DNA from: Chaetorhynchus papuensis
Lineage: Eukaryota; Chordata; Aves; Passeriformes; Rhipiduridae
Direction: 5' to 3'
Assembly: GCA_013396525.1 (NCBI GenBank)
Contig: VWYX01000257.1
Location: 310,001 to 374,000 of the forward strand
DNA: 64,000 nt
The notes beneath the pieces were generated by a model that was not told the DNA's origin, searched no databases, and saw only the letters and a program-made list of their open reading frames with translations. The position numbers were made by a program, and so were the translations under genes. Position 1 is the stretch's first letter, and the number at the start of each line of letters is the position of its first letter. Below, piece after piece: positions 1 through 13,771 of the stretch.

Positions 1-3000
1 TTCCCTCACGTGCATATCCATTGCTGTGGCACAAACACGGCCCCATTTAGAGCAGCGCTCCCTTCCCATTTCTCTGGCGGGTGAGCCCTGCACTCCTCTG
101 TGTCACTGCTGGCAGCAGACGCCTGCTGCTGTCCTGCGGCACAGCCCAAGCAACAGCCTCACCATAAGGAATTTCAGCATTAAAAATGGGTCCAAAAGTC
201 TGAAAAAACCCAGCAGGTGTCCCATGACATCTTAACACCTGATGGAGAGCGAGACGTTATGAGTCCACAATGCAGGTGTTTACAGCTCCTGAGCTGATTG
301 ATAGCAAGGAAAGTTTAAACACCTGAACAACAGTTGCATTAATGCCAGAGGGACAGACCCGAAGGGAGAGGTGATCTGAGGGGTTAAACATTAGATAGCT
401 TTTCAGTGTTGAAAATAACATGTCTATGGCCATAGCCTTCCACTGGGAGTTCCCTTGGACACCTGAGCCTTTCAAATCCATAAACTATCCACAGAGAGAT
501 GCTCTCCATCAGTGCCTGTCCACACTCCAGCTGTGGTGGGGCAAGACTGACACTGCCTGCGCTGTGCTGGAGGAGCTGTGCAATGTGAAAGCGGGTGCAC
601 TCAGCTGGCACTGCTCCAGTACTGCCAGCATCTGACAGTCAGAGGTCTGGGGTAAAAATCAAGCAAACTTCAATTGTCAAGAACACTTTCTATTGTTGTT
701 AATAATTTGGGAGGGTTTTCTAATTAGTTATTTATATTAGACCATTTGGCTACTTTAAGATTACTTTTTGTTTCCGCTATGCACAATCTGCAGGATTAAA
801 AATGCACTATGAGATCTGGTTTTGATTTATGTCTTCTGCTTGCCTGTGCTGTTTGCAGAGATCTTCACACTCTGCAGGTGACACAAGCAGCCCCGGCTTT
901 TCAAAGAGGTAAACTACCACTAGCCAACACCTGTAAAATCCTGAAAGCCTATGACCAGCATTGCATGGCTGAGCCCGCAGCTTTGCTTGGTATTTGTAAA
1001 TAATTTTTAAGATGGCTCTGTATGAAGGTGCTGAGGAAGAAGTGCAAGAAGTGCTGGATCGCATGCTGCAGCAGTATTTTCCCGTTATTTCTTTCCTAAG
1101 CCCTCCCCATGTACGAACGGGAGAACCCTGCTCAGCACCTCTGAGTGAGGGGAGGCTTTTTTCACCTGCCCTCCACTCCAGGAAGACGTGATCCTTGTCC
1201 CCTGCTCACTGGCACTGTGGGGACCCACCAGAGCAGCAGGTAGCGAAGCCCCGGCTCTAAGTAGGCCAGTGTGGGGCCATTAGTCATCCACTCACCGCAT
1301 GCCTCACTGCCTGTGCCCAGAGCAGACGTGTTCCACTGCCCTTATGTAACTCCCCTGGAGGGCTGCCTGCTGCTGGGGGGCAGCCACCACTCCCACTGCC
1401 ACCACCCAGCACCCATCAGGGACCTTGTGCTCTGGGTGACACTGAAGCCTGCCATGAAGAGACAGAGGTGCCCATGAGCCAGGTGCAGGAGCACCTGCTG
1501 CAACAGTGCCAGCCCTGAGCTGAAAAGCCCACCTGGGGCAAAACCCCTGGTCCTGGCTGGTCAGGTAACCCTCTCCTCTCACTCTCCTATCTGGGAGTGC
1601 ACTGTTGGGATAGAGGGTCACTATCAAATTTTGTGTCAAAAGACACGTGAGGCATAGACTCCCCTTCACCCCCCAAGTTGCAGGCTCAGCCCCATCTCAA
1701 GCCAACAGTCCTGGTGGATTTTAACAAGCATGAAGGATTGGTTTTGTCTAATCCTGTGTGTGCAACCATCAGGCAAGTTCTTAACTTGACTTAACCTACA
1801 GGTAGAACGACTCTGGTCATACTGCCAGCATATTTCAGGGGTTTATGTCCACACCCCTGTGGTGTGTGTGCTCCGATATCCCTCAGGTCATCTTTCATCA
1901 TCGGTTACGCTGCAAGTCTCTGCAATCAGATACGGTTATCTGAGCAACAGGGAGAAATATTTACCAAAATGAAATTTAGATGGGAAAATGGGGAAGAAAG
2001 AATAAAGGGAGGAGAAAAGGTGAAAATTCAATGTTGTTTGAAATTTGCACTGATGTTTGTTAGAAAATGAATTGGTTTCACTTTTGCACATTGGTAGTTC
2101 TATACAGGGAGATTTATCTCATGCAATATATTCTTTGCCTTCTAGTTTGCACGGTAATTTGATTTTTGAGATATTTGGTTTGTTTCTTTCCCACACATTT
2201 CGTTCCTGCTAATGCTGAGAGAGGTTGTTGGTGAAGACCTCAAGAGAACTTGGATTGTAATGAGCCAGGGATGTTGAAAGTCCAGTCCTGGGTAATGTTT
2301 CTACATTTTTACTGTTCTTCTGTATATGTATTAATTTTTTCCCAGAGTTTCCTCTTATGGGATGTTGTCTTGGCTATGATCGACAGGGGATGCTGAGATC
2401 TGGGTACAGATTGCTGAGCAGAGGTGTTGCAGCACCGGTGTGCAGGTGACCAACCCAAGTACCATTCACCTGCCAAAGCAACCCATTGGGCTGAGGAACA
2501 CCCCTTCCTTGGCACCCTTCAGTCCTTGTATGAGAGAACAAAGCCTTGGATACTCCTGTGGCCATGACTTTGGGCAGAGCAGCTCAGTGACCCTTTGTTC
2601 TTCTACCAAAATCTTTGAGGATGGCTGGCAATGTCATTTGTCCCCCTGGTGTCCTGGTGGGAGTCTATGGAGAAGATGCTAAAAACAACAGCTTAGTAGA
2701 CCATCACCATCTATTGGCATCTCTGCATGTGAGCATCATTGCACCTGGCAGGGAAATCAGGTGGGATAAACCCCACTGTGGTCTCCTGCAGCACACAGCT
2801 CTGGGCCAGACAGACAGCGGCAGAATTTATAATCACATTTTGCTCGTAACTGGGAAACAAAGAAAAGGAATTGTAATAAAACCTGAGCAGTCTTGTGGCA
2901 AAGGTGCCCTTAAAGCCTGCCTCCATGTCCTGTGCTGACAGCTGCTTGATGCTAGAGCACTCAGGTTGCTTCCTCCATGCTCCAAAATAGAAATTTCTGC

Positions 3001-6000
3001 CTCCTGATGGCAGATTTAGCTGGTTAATCACCATCGGTTTCTTTAAGTTCCAGAAATGGAAAGCTGCATCAAAACTCAGTGTTGTTACCACAGGTGCTGT
3101 CCACAGCCCTGTGGGATTCAAATGGGATTTCTGCTCTTTGCAGTTGTTCATCTGGCTCTTCTGGACACACCCTGACTTGTGACTGCCATCCCAGCACTTC
3201 ATTAAGGGGTTAATGGACATCTCCTCCTGCATCTTGCTCAATATGGTTGTAATGGCAGCCTGGACCCCTCAGGAAGGGAGAGCAAGAATGGGTCTCCTCT
3301 GGGATCTCCTTTACAACACTAAAATGTATTCCCATATCATTGCCTTGTGAATATCTGATGTAGTATGGGTTACAGAGACATCTTTGTGGACATGAAAAGT
3401 GTTAAAATGTACCTACTTACTGTGTTCCAAATGCCATGCATTGCAGACTTGAGAAAGTATCTTAGGCAGCATGAATTTTGCCCTTAAGCACTAAGTAGTG
3501 TATGAATTACTACTTAAAATTAGTATCCTGTACTTACTAGGATTTGTTTTTTTCAGTAAGTTCCTTTGCTCCCTCCTCAGCATGTGTATGTCTGATGGGT
3601 GCCATTATTCTTTCAATTAATGCAAACTTTCCACCAGGCCCAGAGGGATCAGGGTGCTCTGTACCAGGGTTTTACTCTGGGAGACAGTGACCTGCAGGAG
3701 AAGAGCTGTGGATGAGAACTCGGAGTGCTCCAGAGCAGTCCGGAAGCCTGGAGGTACAAGCTCAGTGTCACCACCAGCCCCCAGGCAGCCATAGCCAAGG
3801 TGAAAGCATCACCCTGACTTTGCAAAGGGGGAAGAGGACAGATTCAGGTCTTATGTAAGTAGCTCACATACAGTTTTCTTTCTCAAGACTCCTGCCTTAT
3901 GCTACAGGGTTCCCCAAGGAAAAGTCCCAGGGAACACTTGTTCTCTGGGGTTAGGCTGGGAAACGAGCAGGGAAGCAAAGTGGATGTGTGATTTCCCAAA
4001 AGGGTTTGGGATACCCCTGCATTCCCAATGGGGGGGATGCATGGGAGGTGATCTGTGTCACAACAAAGCCACAGAGGCATGTGAAACAAAAGTTGGTCTG
4101 GTTCCCTTTCTGAACTCTACTACACACTGATGAGATGGACTCAGAGGCCCAGTGCTTAGCACAGGGAGGATGAATGCCCTCAAAGATGGGGGAAATTCTG
4201 AGGTTTCAGAGCTTGGGCTTTATTTGGATTGTATCCATTTCAGTAAGGCTGTTTTCAGGACAAATATTTAAAAAAAAAATAGAAGAAAAGGAAAACAGAA
4301 TAGGCTCCTTGAAGGAATAGCAGAAGTGGAAGGGTAGGTCATGGCACTGTTTGACAGAGCCACATTCTAGGTAGCAAACCATCAAGATGAGAAAATATTT
4401 TCTGCTCCTACGTAGCTTGTGGCATGGTCCATGGCACAGGCTTTGGAGGCACAGATTTCACCCTTTTGCTGACCCAGCAACTGCCTGTGTCAGCCAAGGC
4501 TCTGCACCCCAGAAGAAGGCAGGGTCTCTCCTGGAGGTGAGACACTCAAGCAGTTGCATCAGCCTGGTCCCAGGCTGCTGGGTAAGAATGGTCCTGGTAG
4601 GAAATGGGCCATGCTGGGAAACATCACAGAAGCACCTGACAGCCCAAACCCCTCTCGATATCTGTGCCTTGCAGCTCTCCTTCCTGTTTACATTTGGGAT
4701 GTAGATTTTACGTGCAAGACTCATCTCTCATAAAAACAGGGAAAGAGCAGCTATTTAGCTCTGCCTTGTACTCTGGTTTTGCTAATTTACTATTAATCTT
4801 GTTTTATAAGTAGGCAATGACTTTTATTTTCTCATTGATGTGGTTATTTCATGGCTGAAGAAAGAGCAGAATTATATATGAAGTACTGGATAAAGAAGGA
4901 GCCCCTCACTCTCAAGGCCCTGATGATGTAAAACTTACTCAGAAAACTCCTCACATAAAATACAGGAGGCTTTAACAAAAAAGTCTCAGGTTTCTCTTTT
5001 AAAAATTCAGAGTCTCTTAAACTAAGAAAAATGCATCCATGGGAAGGGAGTGCCAGTAATAACTCTGTGCTCTCACATCCACTGGAAAAAGAGAAACAAG
5101 CAGCAGTTTCCCCTGAAGGAAGAGGGATTCTGGAAGTTAAACAGAAATGTTGACAGTTGTGAAGAGTTGAAAGGCTTCATAAGCACCCTGCTTCCCTCTC
5201 ATATCCTGAGCACCTCAGGGCAATGTATCAGCCCTGCGGCACAGGGAAACAGCCCAGAAAAGAGCTTGGTTAGAGCAGCCCCATCTTCTGCAGGGAGACT
5301 GAGGGAGACTCTGCAGGTAGACCAGAACAGGGATGTGGCTAAGTGTCAGCAGATATTGCCCTCCAAAATTCCCAGTGGGGACTATTTACATATTCTTTTT
5401 CTCCAGGAGACCACTGGTTTCTCAATAGCTGAAGCCTTTGCCTGCCCAGGTTGAAACTACTGTTAGAGGATTTTCTTTGTTAAATTTAGGGCAACTCACA
5501 TAAAAAAGGAAGCAGTCTGAGTTAGATGTGAATCATCCTTCACATACTGATCAACCTTCCTGTTCTCATTTCTGCATTTGAATAATTTTGTTAAGCTTGT
5601 ATTTAAAACCTTTCTATAATGTGGCTTTTGGCTTGGCACAAAATAGAAATAATTATCCTGCTCTGTTAACATCTATATTCTATGAGTACTCCTCCTGCAA
5701 ATGTGCACGTAATCTACACAGGCATCGATCCTAAATTAAAAGACAGCATCAAATTCTGAGTCACTTATTCTACACATTATTAAATGTCCATTTTGGTTAT
5801 GCTGTTGATGATTGCCAATCCCATTTCATACCTTCCTGACCCTATTTTTCTAGTTTTCCTATCTTCTTGGCAGAAGACCACATAGATAACCAGAGCACAG
5901 TATATCTTTGTGTCTGCCTTTCACTTGGCTTTCATATGGATTTTGTCTCATGTTTTATGTCAGGGGCACTTTGGTGGTTCCATTCAGTTGATGGTCTCTG

Positions 6001-9000
6001 CCCTCTCTCCTACCTCTCCAATCCCAATCAAGATCAGAGGCTGAAAATCTTATGCAGAGAAGCTGAACTCCATAGTCCAAAACAAATTTCCTGGCTGTTT
6101 TCACTAGGTGGAGAATAATCTACAAGCAAAGCAAATCTGGTTTCATGGCTAGGAAACAAATCTTTCCTTCCCTGTAGCCACAGGACACCCTGACCATGGT
6201 GGAAGGACAACAATTTTGCTGCACAGTGTTAAGGAAAGAAGAACACAAGGCAGTTTCCAAAGGGTGACCTCCCTTCTTCGCTCTACACAGCAAGGCAGGA
6301 AGACCCCACAGTGGGAAGACACCCCTGAGGCTGGAGGTTTGCAGCCATAGGAGATCATAGCCAGGCTGTGTTATCTCATCCAAAAAACAATCCAAACCAT
6401 CCAAACTTCTGAGTGCCAGGATTGCAGAGATGTTAGCCAGTGCACACGACAAAGGGGATGACTGTCAGGACAAAGTAAGCACGAGTCTATTCATAGCTTG
6501 GCAGAAAGTTGGGATAAATGGGAAGAATCCTTCCATAGGAGAAAAACTGGTTTTCTGGATGATGAAGAAAGAGGTTCTCCTGTAACCTAAACGTGTCTAG
6601 CACCTACTCAGTGGGGACCTTTAGGTGTCATGGGACAAGAAGGCTTCCCACAACCTGAGTCAGCTCAGTAATCCCCACACTGTAGATTACCACATAGATG
6701 TGCACGCAAAGCAGCAGAAAAAATGGGAGATTGCATCCCTCATAAACCACACGTGCTCCACAGATCTTCCTGCTGCCCCAGAAAACGTCATCACACCAAA
6801 CCAGGCAAAGCAGAGGGTGTGACTGTCCTGTGATTGCCCAACCTCTGCCCACTCAGAGGATGTCTCCCTGGACATGCTGGGGAAGAAGAGAGGAGAGGGT
6901 GGATAGACACCTGGACGGGGGGAGCAGGTTGGCATGTTAACCCATGGTTGCCTAGGAACAACTGCGGCCTGGTTTTTGATGGGATGGGCTATCCCTAGGT
7001 GTAATCCTGACTGGAGAGTCAGATGGGAAATGCTAGCTAGGCAGACACCATTCCATTCTACTGAGCAGGAATTAGATGATAGGCACTCACTGGCCACTGA
7101 AAGTCAATAGTATTGGCTGAATGAAAATTCTTAGGTAATACTAATGGACTCAGCAGACAGGCCAGAGAGGTGATAATAGTCACTGCCTGATCTCAGCACA
7201 CGGCCTCTGACAGTAGCCCACACACTTCAGGGGATGGAGGACACCCATGGGATTACTGTAATGATGTCCTGTGGGGCAAAGGATGTATTTCTACTTCTTC
7301 AGGTAGGATATCATACAGGCCATGAGGTATGAGTTATACCTGACCAGGTAAAGAACAGCTGTGATTTGAACTGGGACTATTCTGATGAAACTGGCTTGAC
7401 TACCTTGACCTACCCATCTGGGGATCCTGGCACTAAAGGAGAGATTATCTCAGTGGCTTCAGTTGATGAGAACTAAGAATCATTGCAGGAGGGATGAGAG
7501 CTGGAAAGACCTCTTCCTCTTTTCTCTTTGTGCAGGGACTGGCAGTTTAACTTAGTTATTCTCTCCTGAAAGGAAGAGGGGAGGTTTGTCAAGACCCTCT
7601 TCAGTCAGTCCATCTCTATAACTTAATTCTTTCAAAAGTTAGGCAAGTGTTGGGGCTGGGGACAATGGTACTTGAGCAGGAAAATGCTGCTAGCTTTCTG
7701 CTCATGTTGCAGAGTCCAGTTTACTCAGCTTGCATGAGGAGTGATTCGATTTGAGATGCTTCTGTGTAAACGTGCTGGGAATGATTCCTATTCTAATCCA
7801 GTAGCTGACATAGCAAAATCTTGCACTCCATTGTTGCAAATCATTAAATCAAAGTCACAATCCATTTGGAGTAACTCATGGAAACTCATTATTATTTTGC
7901 CACTGCTTGCTGAACTGCTTAGATAATCAAAATGCTTGTGAGAACAGGGAAAAAAAACTTGCTCTTGGCCTAGAAGGTGCAAAGAGCAGTGACACACCCC
8001 AAGCAAGAAGCCCCAGGATGCGTGGGAGCAGAGAAAGAGGACTTGGGAGCGTATGAGCCATGAGACCCCCTGAAGCCTCAGTCCCATGGACCTCATCGCA
8101 GTTAAACATTATGCTTTCAAAGCAGGCTCTTACCTGCTCTCTCATTTCATTTGTAAGGTGCAAGGGAGGTACGGAGGAAGGTAATGTGAATTAGTTCTTT
8201 TAAACAGCCAGTAAGGCAAAAGCCCTTGCCATGTTTTGGAAGCCCAGCATTCCTTAAGAGAAGACAACATAGGATACCTGGCCCAGTTGTCTGGGGAGAT
8301 GTGGAAGCTCTCGGAGACTCTGCTCCTTTTTCAACTTGGAAGTCTGGGAATGGGCAGTAAATTAATAGGGAATTCTTCCTTTAAGTCATGAGGAAAAATG
8401 TGAATTACTGCTCAGGTTTCCATTCTGCACCAGCAGGAAGCCATTTTTCTACTCTGGACAAAGACATCAAGGAATATTTGGCACATGAGGACAGCACTGA
8501 CATTGTGCATTTCTATCACATGGGTTTGAGATTTATGCCATTTACTCATTTAGGCTTGATTCTGCAAATATGTAGGTAGGTTACCTGTTTATTCAATGGT
8601 CCCTGCAAATGATTTCGTGGATTTATGGAAACATCCATGTCAGACCCTCATAGCCCCAGAGGCATTGAGGAAAATGCACACCTCAAACTTGAAGATTGAC
8701 ATTAGTTGTGACACTTCCAATAGGAAGGTAAATGACAGCATTTCTCAGATATGATCATTCACAAAGTGAAAATGTCAATGTTATTAATAACACTTGAAGA
8801 TATTTTCTCATGACTAATTATACCTCTGAAAGTGAACATGCAGCTGCAGCTACCAAGTGATGGGGCAAAGTCAAAGGCCCATAAACACATTTTAACCATA
8901 ATCATCCTTTTTGCCAATAGAAACCGTGGCTTTTCACAGCTGAAATGCACAAAAAAGCATAAAGAATATATGAAAGCAGTGACTCTGTGGAATTATGCAG

Positions 9001-11589
9001 GTTTCTAAACAATCATGGAAGAAGAGAGCAAAACATTTGAAGGAGACAAGTCATTTGGGAACTTGGCAGCTATTTCATTCTGACTCTTGCACTGCACTTA
9101 AGTTCTCACACGCATTGTGTTTCTAAGGCTCAATCCTGTAGGCCCCTATCAGCTCACATTTAAGGGTTAATTTACAGAGCCTTCGTCCTGCAGAACACGG
9201 TTTGTTGTTCCTTGCACAGCTGCATAAAACACTGTAAACACTTTTTAGCAAAAAACACTGGAGTAGGAAATAAAAAGCAAATCTTAGAGGAAGACCAGCT
9301 TTTTAGGGGTGAGTCTGGATCCTGTGACAATGAAGTAGCTGAACTAGAGGGTAATATACATTTACTCTGCCTGACTGAGCCAGTAAGGCAAATGGACAAC
9401 TTGTATGTTTATATAGCTCTGTATCTATATATTCTCTCCCAAATTCATGTCTCTTACTGGCTGAGAAATAGAAGCAGATACAAATGGTTTAACTCCTTTG
9501 TCCAAATTCTGCTGTTATCTATATTCATTGATTTTCTATGACCTACGCAGAGCCCCCTGACCTAGCCCCTGAAGTGTTGCCTCTACAAGATGCCCCTAGT
9601 GAGGCCCCTCTTGCTTCTTGGAAGCTGACCTTCTTTCAGAAGTGTCTAACAAATACTTTCCAAATTAGGGCTATTCAACCACCCCTGCCCAGAGCCACAG
9701 AACATAATTACCAACATGATTATCTAGAGAATTTTCAACTCTTGAACGTACTGTGGTGACATTTGCTGAAGGTATTCTTAGCATGCATGGGAGGAACGGG
9801 GCTTTTTGTTAATATGTATCTCTAAGGTTATGTGTGTAGGATATGGCCTTTTCAGCTCCCTGTACTAATGTTAACTACAGGTTGGCATGCTAGAAGTTGT
9901 CCTGTGTTCATAAAAATCACATGGCAAAGACATTATGAAGGAAAGCCAGAAGGATGCTGTATCAGAAAAGGAAGTTCTTGGCTAAAACTGTTGTTGCTGA
10001 CACTGTTTAGCATGAGGGGACTCCCCCCAGCTCTGGAGACATGGGGTGAAACCACATGCTGACTCAGTGATCATGACTCCTATCAGGACAACCCAGAGAA
10101 ACATCTTGTCCTTCACCAAAGCTCTGTAATTTGAAATGCAGAGGAAGGAGAACTACAGGATTAAGACAGAGGGAGACAGAAAAATCTTCAGATTTCCAAA
10201 TGTGGAGAAAAGAGACCTCAATTACCTCCCAGTGCATAACCAGTACTGACTTTCACGACTGCATCACGATGACCATCTCACAATGCACTGCAATTCTTCC
10301 CTGCATGCAAGTGCATCAAAATGGCCACACATCTGATTTTGGGTTTGTATCTCAGTTTGAGATAAAACCACTTGCATAAATAATCTTGTAAAACTTTTGG
10401 GGTTTTTATCTCTTGTATTTATTAGAGCACACTGACACCTCGGTAATCAAGGCAAGGATACCAGTTGAAAGTTCTGATGAAACAACTTGCACAGATCCAA
10501 CTTCATTTGCAATTTCTGAAGGAAGTGCAGTGTGCTTGATATCAGTGTTTTCCCAAAGGGCAGCATTATCTGAAGTGCAGGGTGGGGCTGAAAAAAGGAA
10601 CAACTTCAGACAGTCATTAACATTTTAGAAAAGGACAAAATGCCTCACACCAAATAAAGGTAAAAGGACACAAATAGTGTTTAACCATCAATGCAGCATT
10701 GTTTTTGCCATGAGAATGCTTTGCAATGACAAATGGAAAGGCAGACTATACATTGAAGGGCAGCTCTCAATTTTTCTTAACATGTGCTCCACACTATGAA
10801 AAGCCTGAGGCATCCATATTTTGTATGTATCAGCTCAGTGAATGGAATCGCTATCAGAAAGATGCCTTACCAAACACAGAAGATGGAAAATAACAAGAAG
10901 AGTCTGGCACCTGCTAATTCTGTTTCTAATTTTAATGTTATTTTAACTGCCATCATGGAAAATGGAATGAAGATTCTGAGGCCCAGTCCTGTTCTCATAA
11001 CATTTTATGAGAAGTTTGGCACCAGCTTTTGTGGGAACAGGACTGGGCGTCACACCTTCATTTCCTAGTAATGTGAGAGGGATTGCCAGTATCTGTATCA
11101 TCTGATGGCCTCTGTAAATTAAAAAATGTGCAGATGCCAACAACAGGAGAGGAACTGCAAAGATTAATTCAAAGGGAATTGCCTATAGAGGAGACAGAAT
11201 GGACGTTAGATCAGCAGAAATCTGGCTGAGTTGCATTAACTAGGGTACAAAAAAACTGATTATTTTGCCTGCTGTGCTGGGAGAAACTTAAGAGAACTGC
11301 ACTCAGGTTTAGGAGACTGTAAGAAAAAGAAATAAACTGAAATGTGACTGAATAAAAAAAAAAATCCCACCAAAGAACCCATAACACACCAACAAAAAAA
11401 CAAGCCCCAAAACCCAAAAACCGAGCTCTCCTAAAGCATGTTCCAAGGTTTTTAGGTACTTGAAATCAATGGAATCTGCCATATGAAACCCTGAAGGGTC
11501 TGAACAAAAATGCCCTAGGAATACAATGGCTTTTCCATGCATGAAAAACAAGGCAGAGACAGTGAAATGGAAGACCCTCAGCCATGCAG
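1..11589. other. Gene-free left flank
   Basis: No exon, RNA gene or confident mobile element was recognised here. Open frames on both strands are short, overlapping and unlike any family I know. The longest, on the minus strand at 2711-3241 (176 codons), is no longer than chance allows in this much sequence. By gene order in other amniotes, CRYL1 should lie upstream of GJB6 on this strand, but I found no exon of it; small conserved exons could have escaped a reading by eye. In human, distant control elements for GJB2 and GJB6 lie on this side of GJB6, so unrecognised enhancers are possible. Confidence 0.6.
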
Positions 11590-11797
11590 TGTAGGTTTCT
11601 TCACTGAAAGGGTGGTCAGGCACTGGACCAGGCTGCCCAGGGAGAGGGTGGAGTCACCACACCTGGAAGGGTTCAAGAAACAACAGGACATGGCATATAA
11701 TGCTCTGGTTTAGTTGACAAGGTGGTGTTCAGTCAAAGATTGGACTCAATGATCTTGGAGGTCTTTTCCAACCTAAATGATTCTGAGATTCTATGAG
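11590..11797 (+). mobile_element. CR1 LINE, 3' end fragment
   Basis: The segment has the typical 3' end of an avian CR1 retrotransposon in plus orientation. It starts in the region encoding the C-terminal reverse-transcriptase frame (a TTCACTGAAAGGGTGGTC motif near 11600). It continues through a GACTCAATGATCTTGGAGG motif near 11745 and ends with the short terminal repeat resembling GATTCTATGA. It is 5'-truncated, as most CR1 copies are, and too diverged and short to encode anything. Confidence 0.85.
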
Positions 11798-12419
11798 TGA
11801 AGGTTTCTTAAAGACTGGAGGGGGAGAGAGGTGTCTTTGTAGACAGTGAGATTCTCTCTTCAAGAAAACACCGACATACCAGTGAAAAAGAGAGAGCCAG
11901 AGGAAGCAGGGGCAACACACCCCAAATCTGTTCACACAATAGAGAAGCCAGATGTCAGCTGGCAACTGAATGATGGTGCTTACACTGGAGAGACAAGCAC
12001 TGATTCCCAGACTTTCCTCCAATACATGAGAATGAAAAAATGGATAATAGAGGGAGTGAAGATAAACAGAAAGTACGACATGGTGAACAAGGCCTGGACA
12101 ATGAAAAGCTAGGAGGGATATCTGCTCACACGAGATGTTGTGCATACTGGACTGACAGCATGGGTAAAGCTGACCTCACCTGTATGCACTGAACTGAAGC
12201 AGCCATGGGGAAGTCTGGGCTCATGCTGATCATGAATATAAATTCAGACTTACAACTTGACACAAATACTCTGAAGAACAGTAATACTCTGCTTGAAAAA
12301 GTGCACACCTACTCCAAGACTGATATCAGATGGAGCAGAACAGCAGAGAAAATAGGACAAGATCTACCTATATCTCATGTTTCTGCTGAATGGAGACAGC
12401 AAAATACAGAAAGATAAAT

Positions 12420-13160
12420 GAAAGAGATCTGGGGAGATTGGGGAATGAAGTAAGAGCCAGAAAGTGGAGGATCAGCAAGAAACTTGAACCATCATCAGAA
12501 CATCTTAGGTGAAAACAACAGGCTAAAGAGAAGGAGCAATCAGAGAAGATACCCTTACAGGGGACACAGAAATCTCAAAGCAAGTGAATGGATCTGGGGC
12601 AGGGAACGGATTAAAAAGAGCCAAGAGCCTAGAGGATGCTAGATAACATGCAACAGGAGGAGGGAAAGGCTTCTGGATGATACCAAGGAAGAAAAAAATG
12701 AGTACAGGCAAATAGTGGAAATGAAGGAAAAAAAAGAGAGCAGTGGGCAAGTACTGATGCCTGTGTAGGATTCCTAAGCAGAACAGGATACAAAAAAAAC
12801 CCACTATAGGAAGGGCAATCTGTCATGCATGAAACAAGTGAAATGCAAAGCCTTTAGGGGAACTCAGGAGCAGCTTTAGAGGAAACAAAGGAGGGAGGGT
12901 TACTGTGAGACACAGTGGTGAGAACTCCGGAGGAAAACTGGAGGTAGTCCCAGAGCTAAAGACAGGAAAAAGCAGACAAGAATGGAAAGCAGAATTAGAG
13001 GATGAGTGAGAGGAGCTCTTTGGGTAGGGGACGAGCTACAGGAATAAAATAGGGAAGCAGGAAGGTAACAGAGGATGTGGCTAGATGACAACAGAGAGCA
13101 GGTCCCAGGAGAGGAGCAGGTTGGTACAGGACAAGGGGCTGAGGTAGACAGCATGGATTA
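12420..13160 (+). other. Purine-rich block
   Basis: The plus strand is strongly enriched in A and G over about 0.7 kb, with many GGAGG, GAAAAA and AGAGAG runs, so the minus-strand frames read as Pro/Ser/Leu-rich nonsense. No coding signal is visible. It may be a decayed microsatellite, an old mobile element or simply a skewed intergenic tract; I cannot distinguish these. Confidence 0.4.
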
Positions 13161-13207
13161 GGAGCCATGAGCCGTGCTGGCAGCTGGCAGCAGGCGCTTG
13201 CTTATTC

Positions 13208-13352
13208 AGCAAGTCAGGCAGTAATTAATTAAATCAAGTCAGGCAGCAATCAGTCAGTTAAATCGGGTAACAATGACTCAATTAAGTTGAACTGGGGAAC
13301 AATGAATTTATTACATCAAACCAGGGAACAATGAACCAATTAAATCAGCTGG
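13208..13352 (+). repeat. Degenerate 24/29-bp minisatellite
   Basis: Five head-to-tail units can be read, most ending in (A/T)ATTA or GTTA and several containing GGGAACAATGA or GGCAGCAATCA. The boundaries are about 13208-13231, 13232-13260, 13261-13284, 13285-13313 and 13314-13342, followed by a partial sixth unit. Units are 24 or 29 bp, differing by a 5-bp deletion. Neighbouring units are more alike than distant ones, as expected for local slippage or unequal exchange. Confidence 0.7.
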
Positions 13353-13722
13353 AAGCCTCCACGGGTCTATCCAGAGCCTGGGCTAGATGCCACCCGGCTG
13401 GGGGACTTGCTGCAGCTGCCTACTCCAGGAGAAACATCACCACAGCAACTGAGCATCGCTGCTGACAGCCTTGCTTGTCCCCCTCTGCCCAGAGCGAAGA
13501 AGGACACAGCAGTTTACAGCCAGTCTGATGAAATATTTGTGATAAAACAAAGGGGTGGGGAGATGGAAACTGTCAGCTTCCAAATTAGCAATAGTGTTGC
13601 AGAAATTACTGGGCTGCCTAAGGATTAAGAAAGCTCTGCCTTTCAAATCAGGCTGATGCAGGATATCCAGAGCTGTCAGCTCAAGAAATTGAGAGGCTTT
13701 GATGGGTGCCTGATGATGATTT

Positions 13723-13771
13723 GGTCTATCCTAACTAGGATGCAGGAGAGGTCTACCCTAACTAGGATGCA
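13723..13771 (+). repeat. Two-copy 27-bp tandem duplication
   Basis: A segment beginning GGTCTATCCTAACTAGGATG recurs 27 bp downstream (13723 and 13750) with a single T/C change over its first 22 bases. It is a small recent duplication with no coding context. Confidence 0.7.

Noticed and set aside
1012..1191. 59-codon plus-strand frame beginning MALYEGAEEEVQEVLDRM
   Set aside because: The first 20 residues look helix-forming and protein-like, but there is no good splice site or family match, and such short frames are common by chance.
2711..3241. Minus-strand open frame of 176 codons
   Set aside because: No recognisable domain, signal or paralogue. At this base composition about one frame of this length is expected by chance in 64 kb. 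A hit in other birds with a silent-site excess would revive it.
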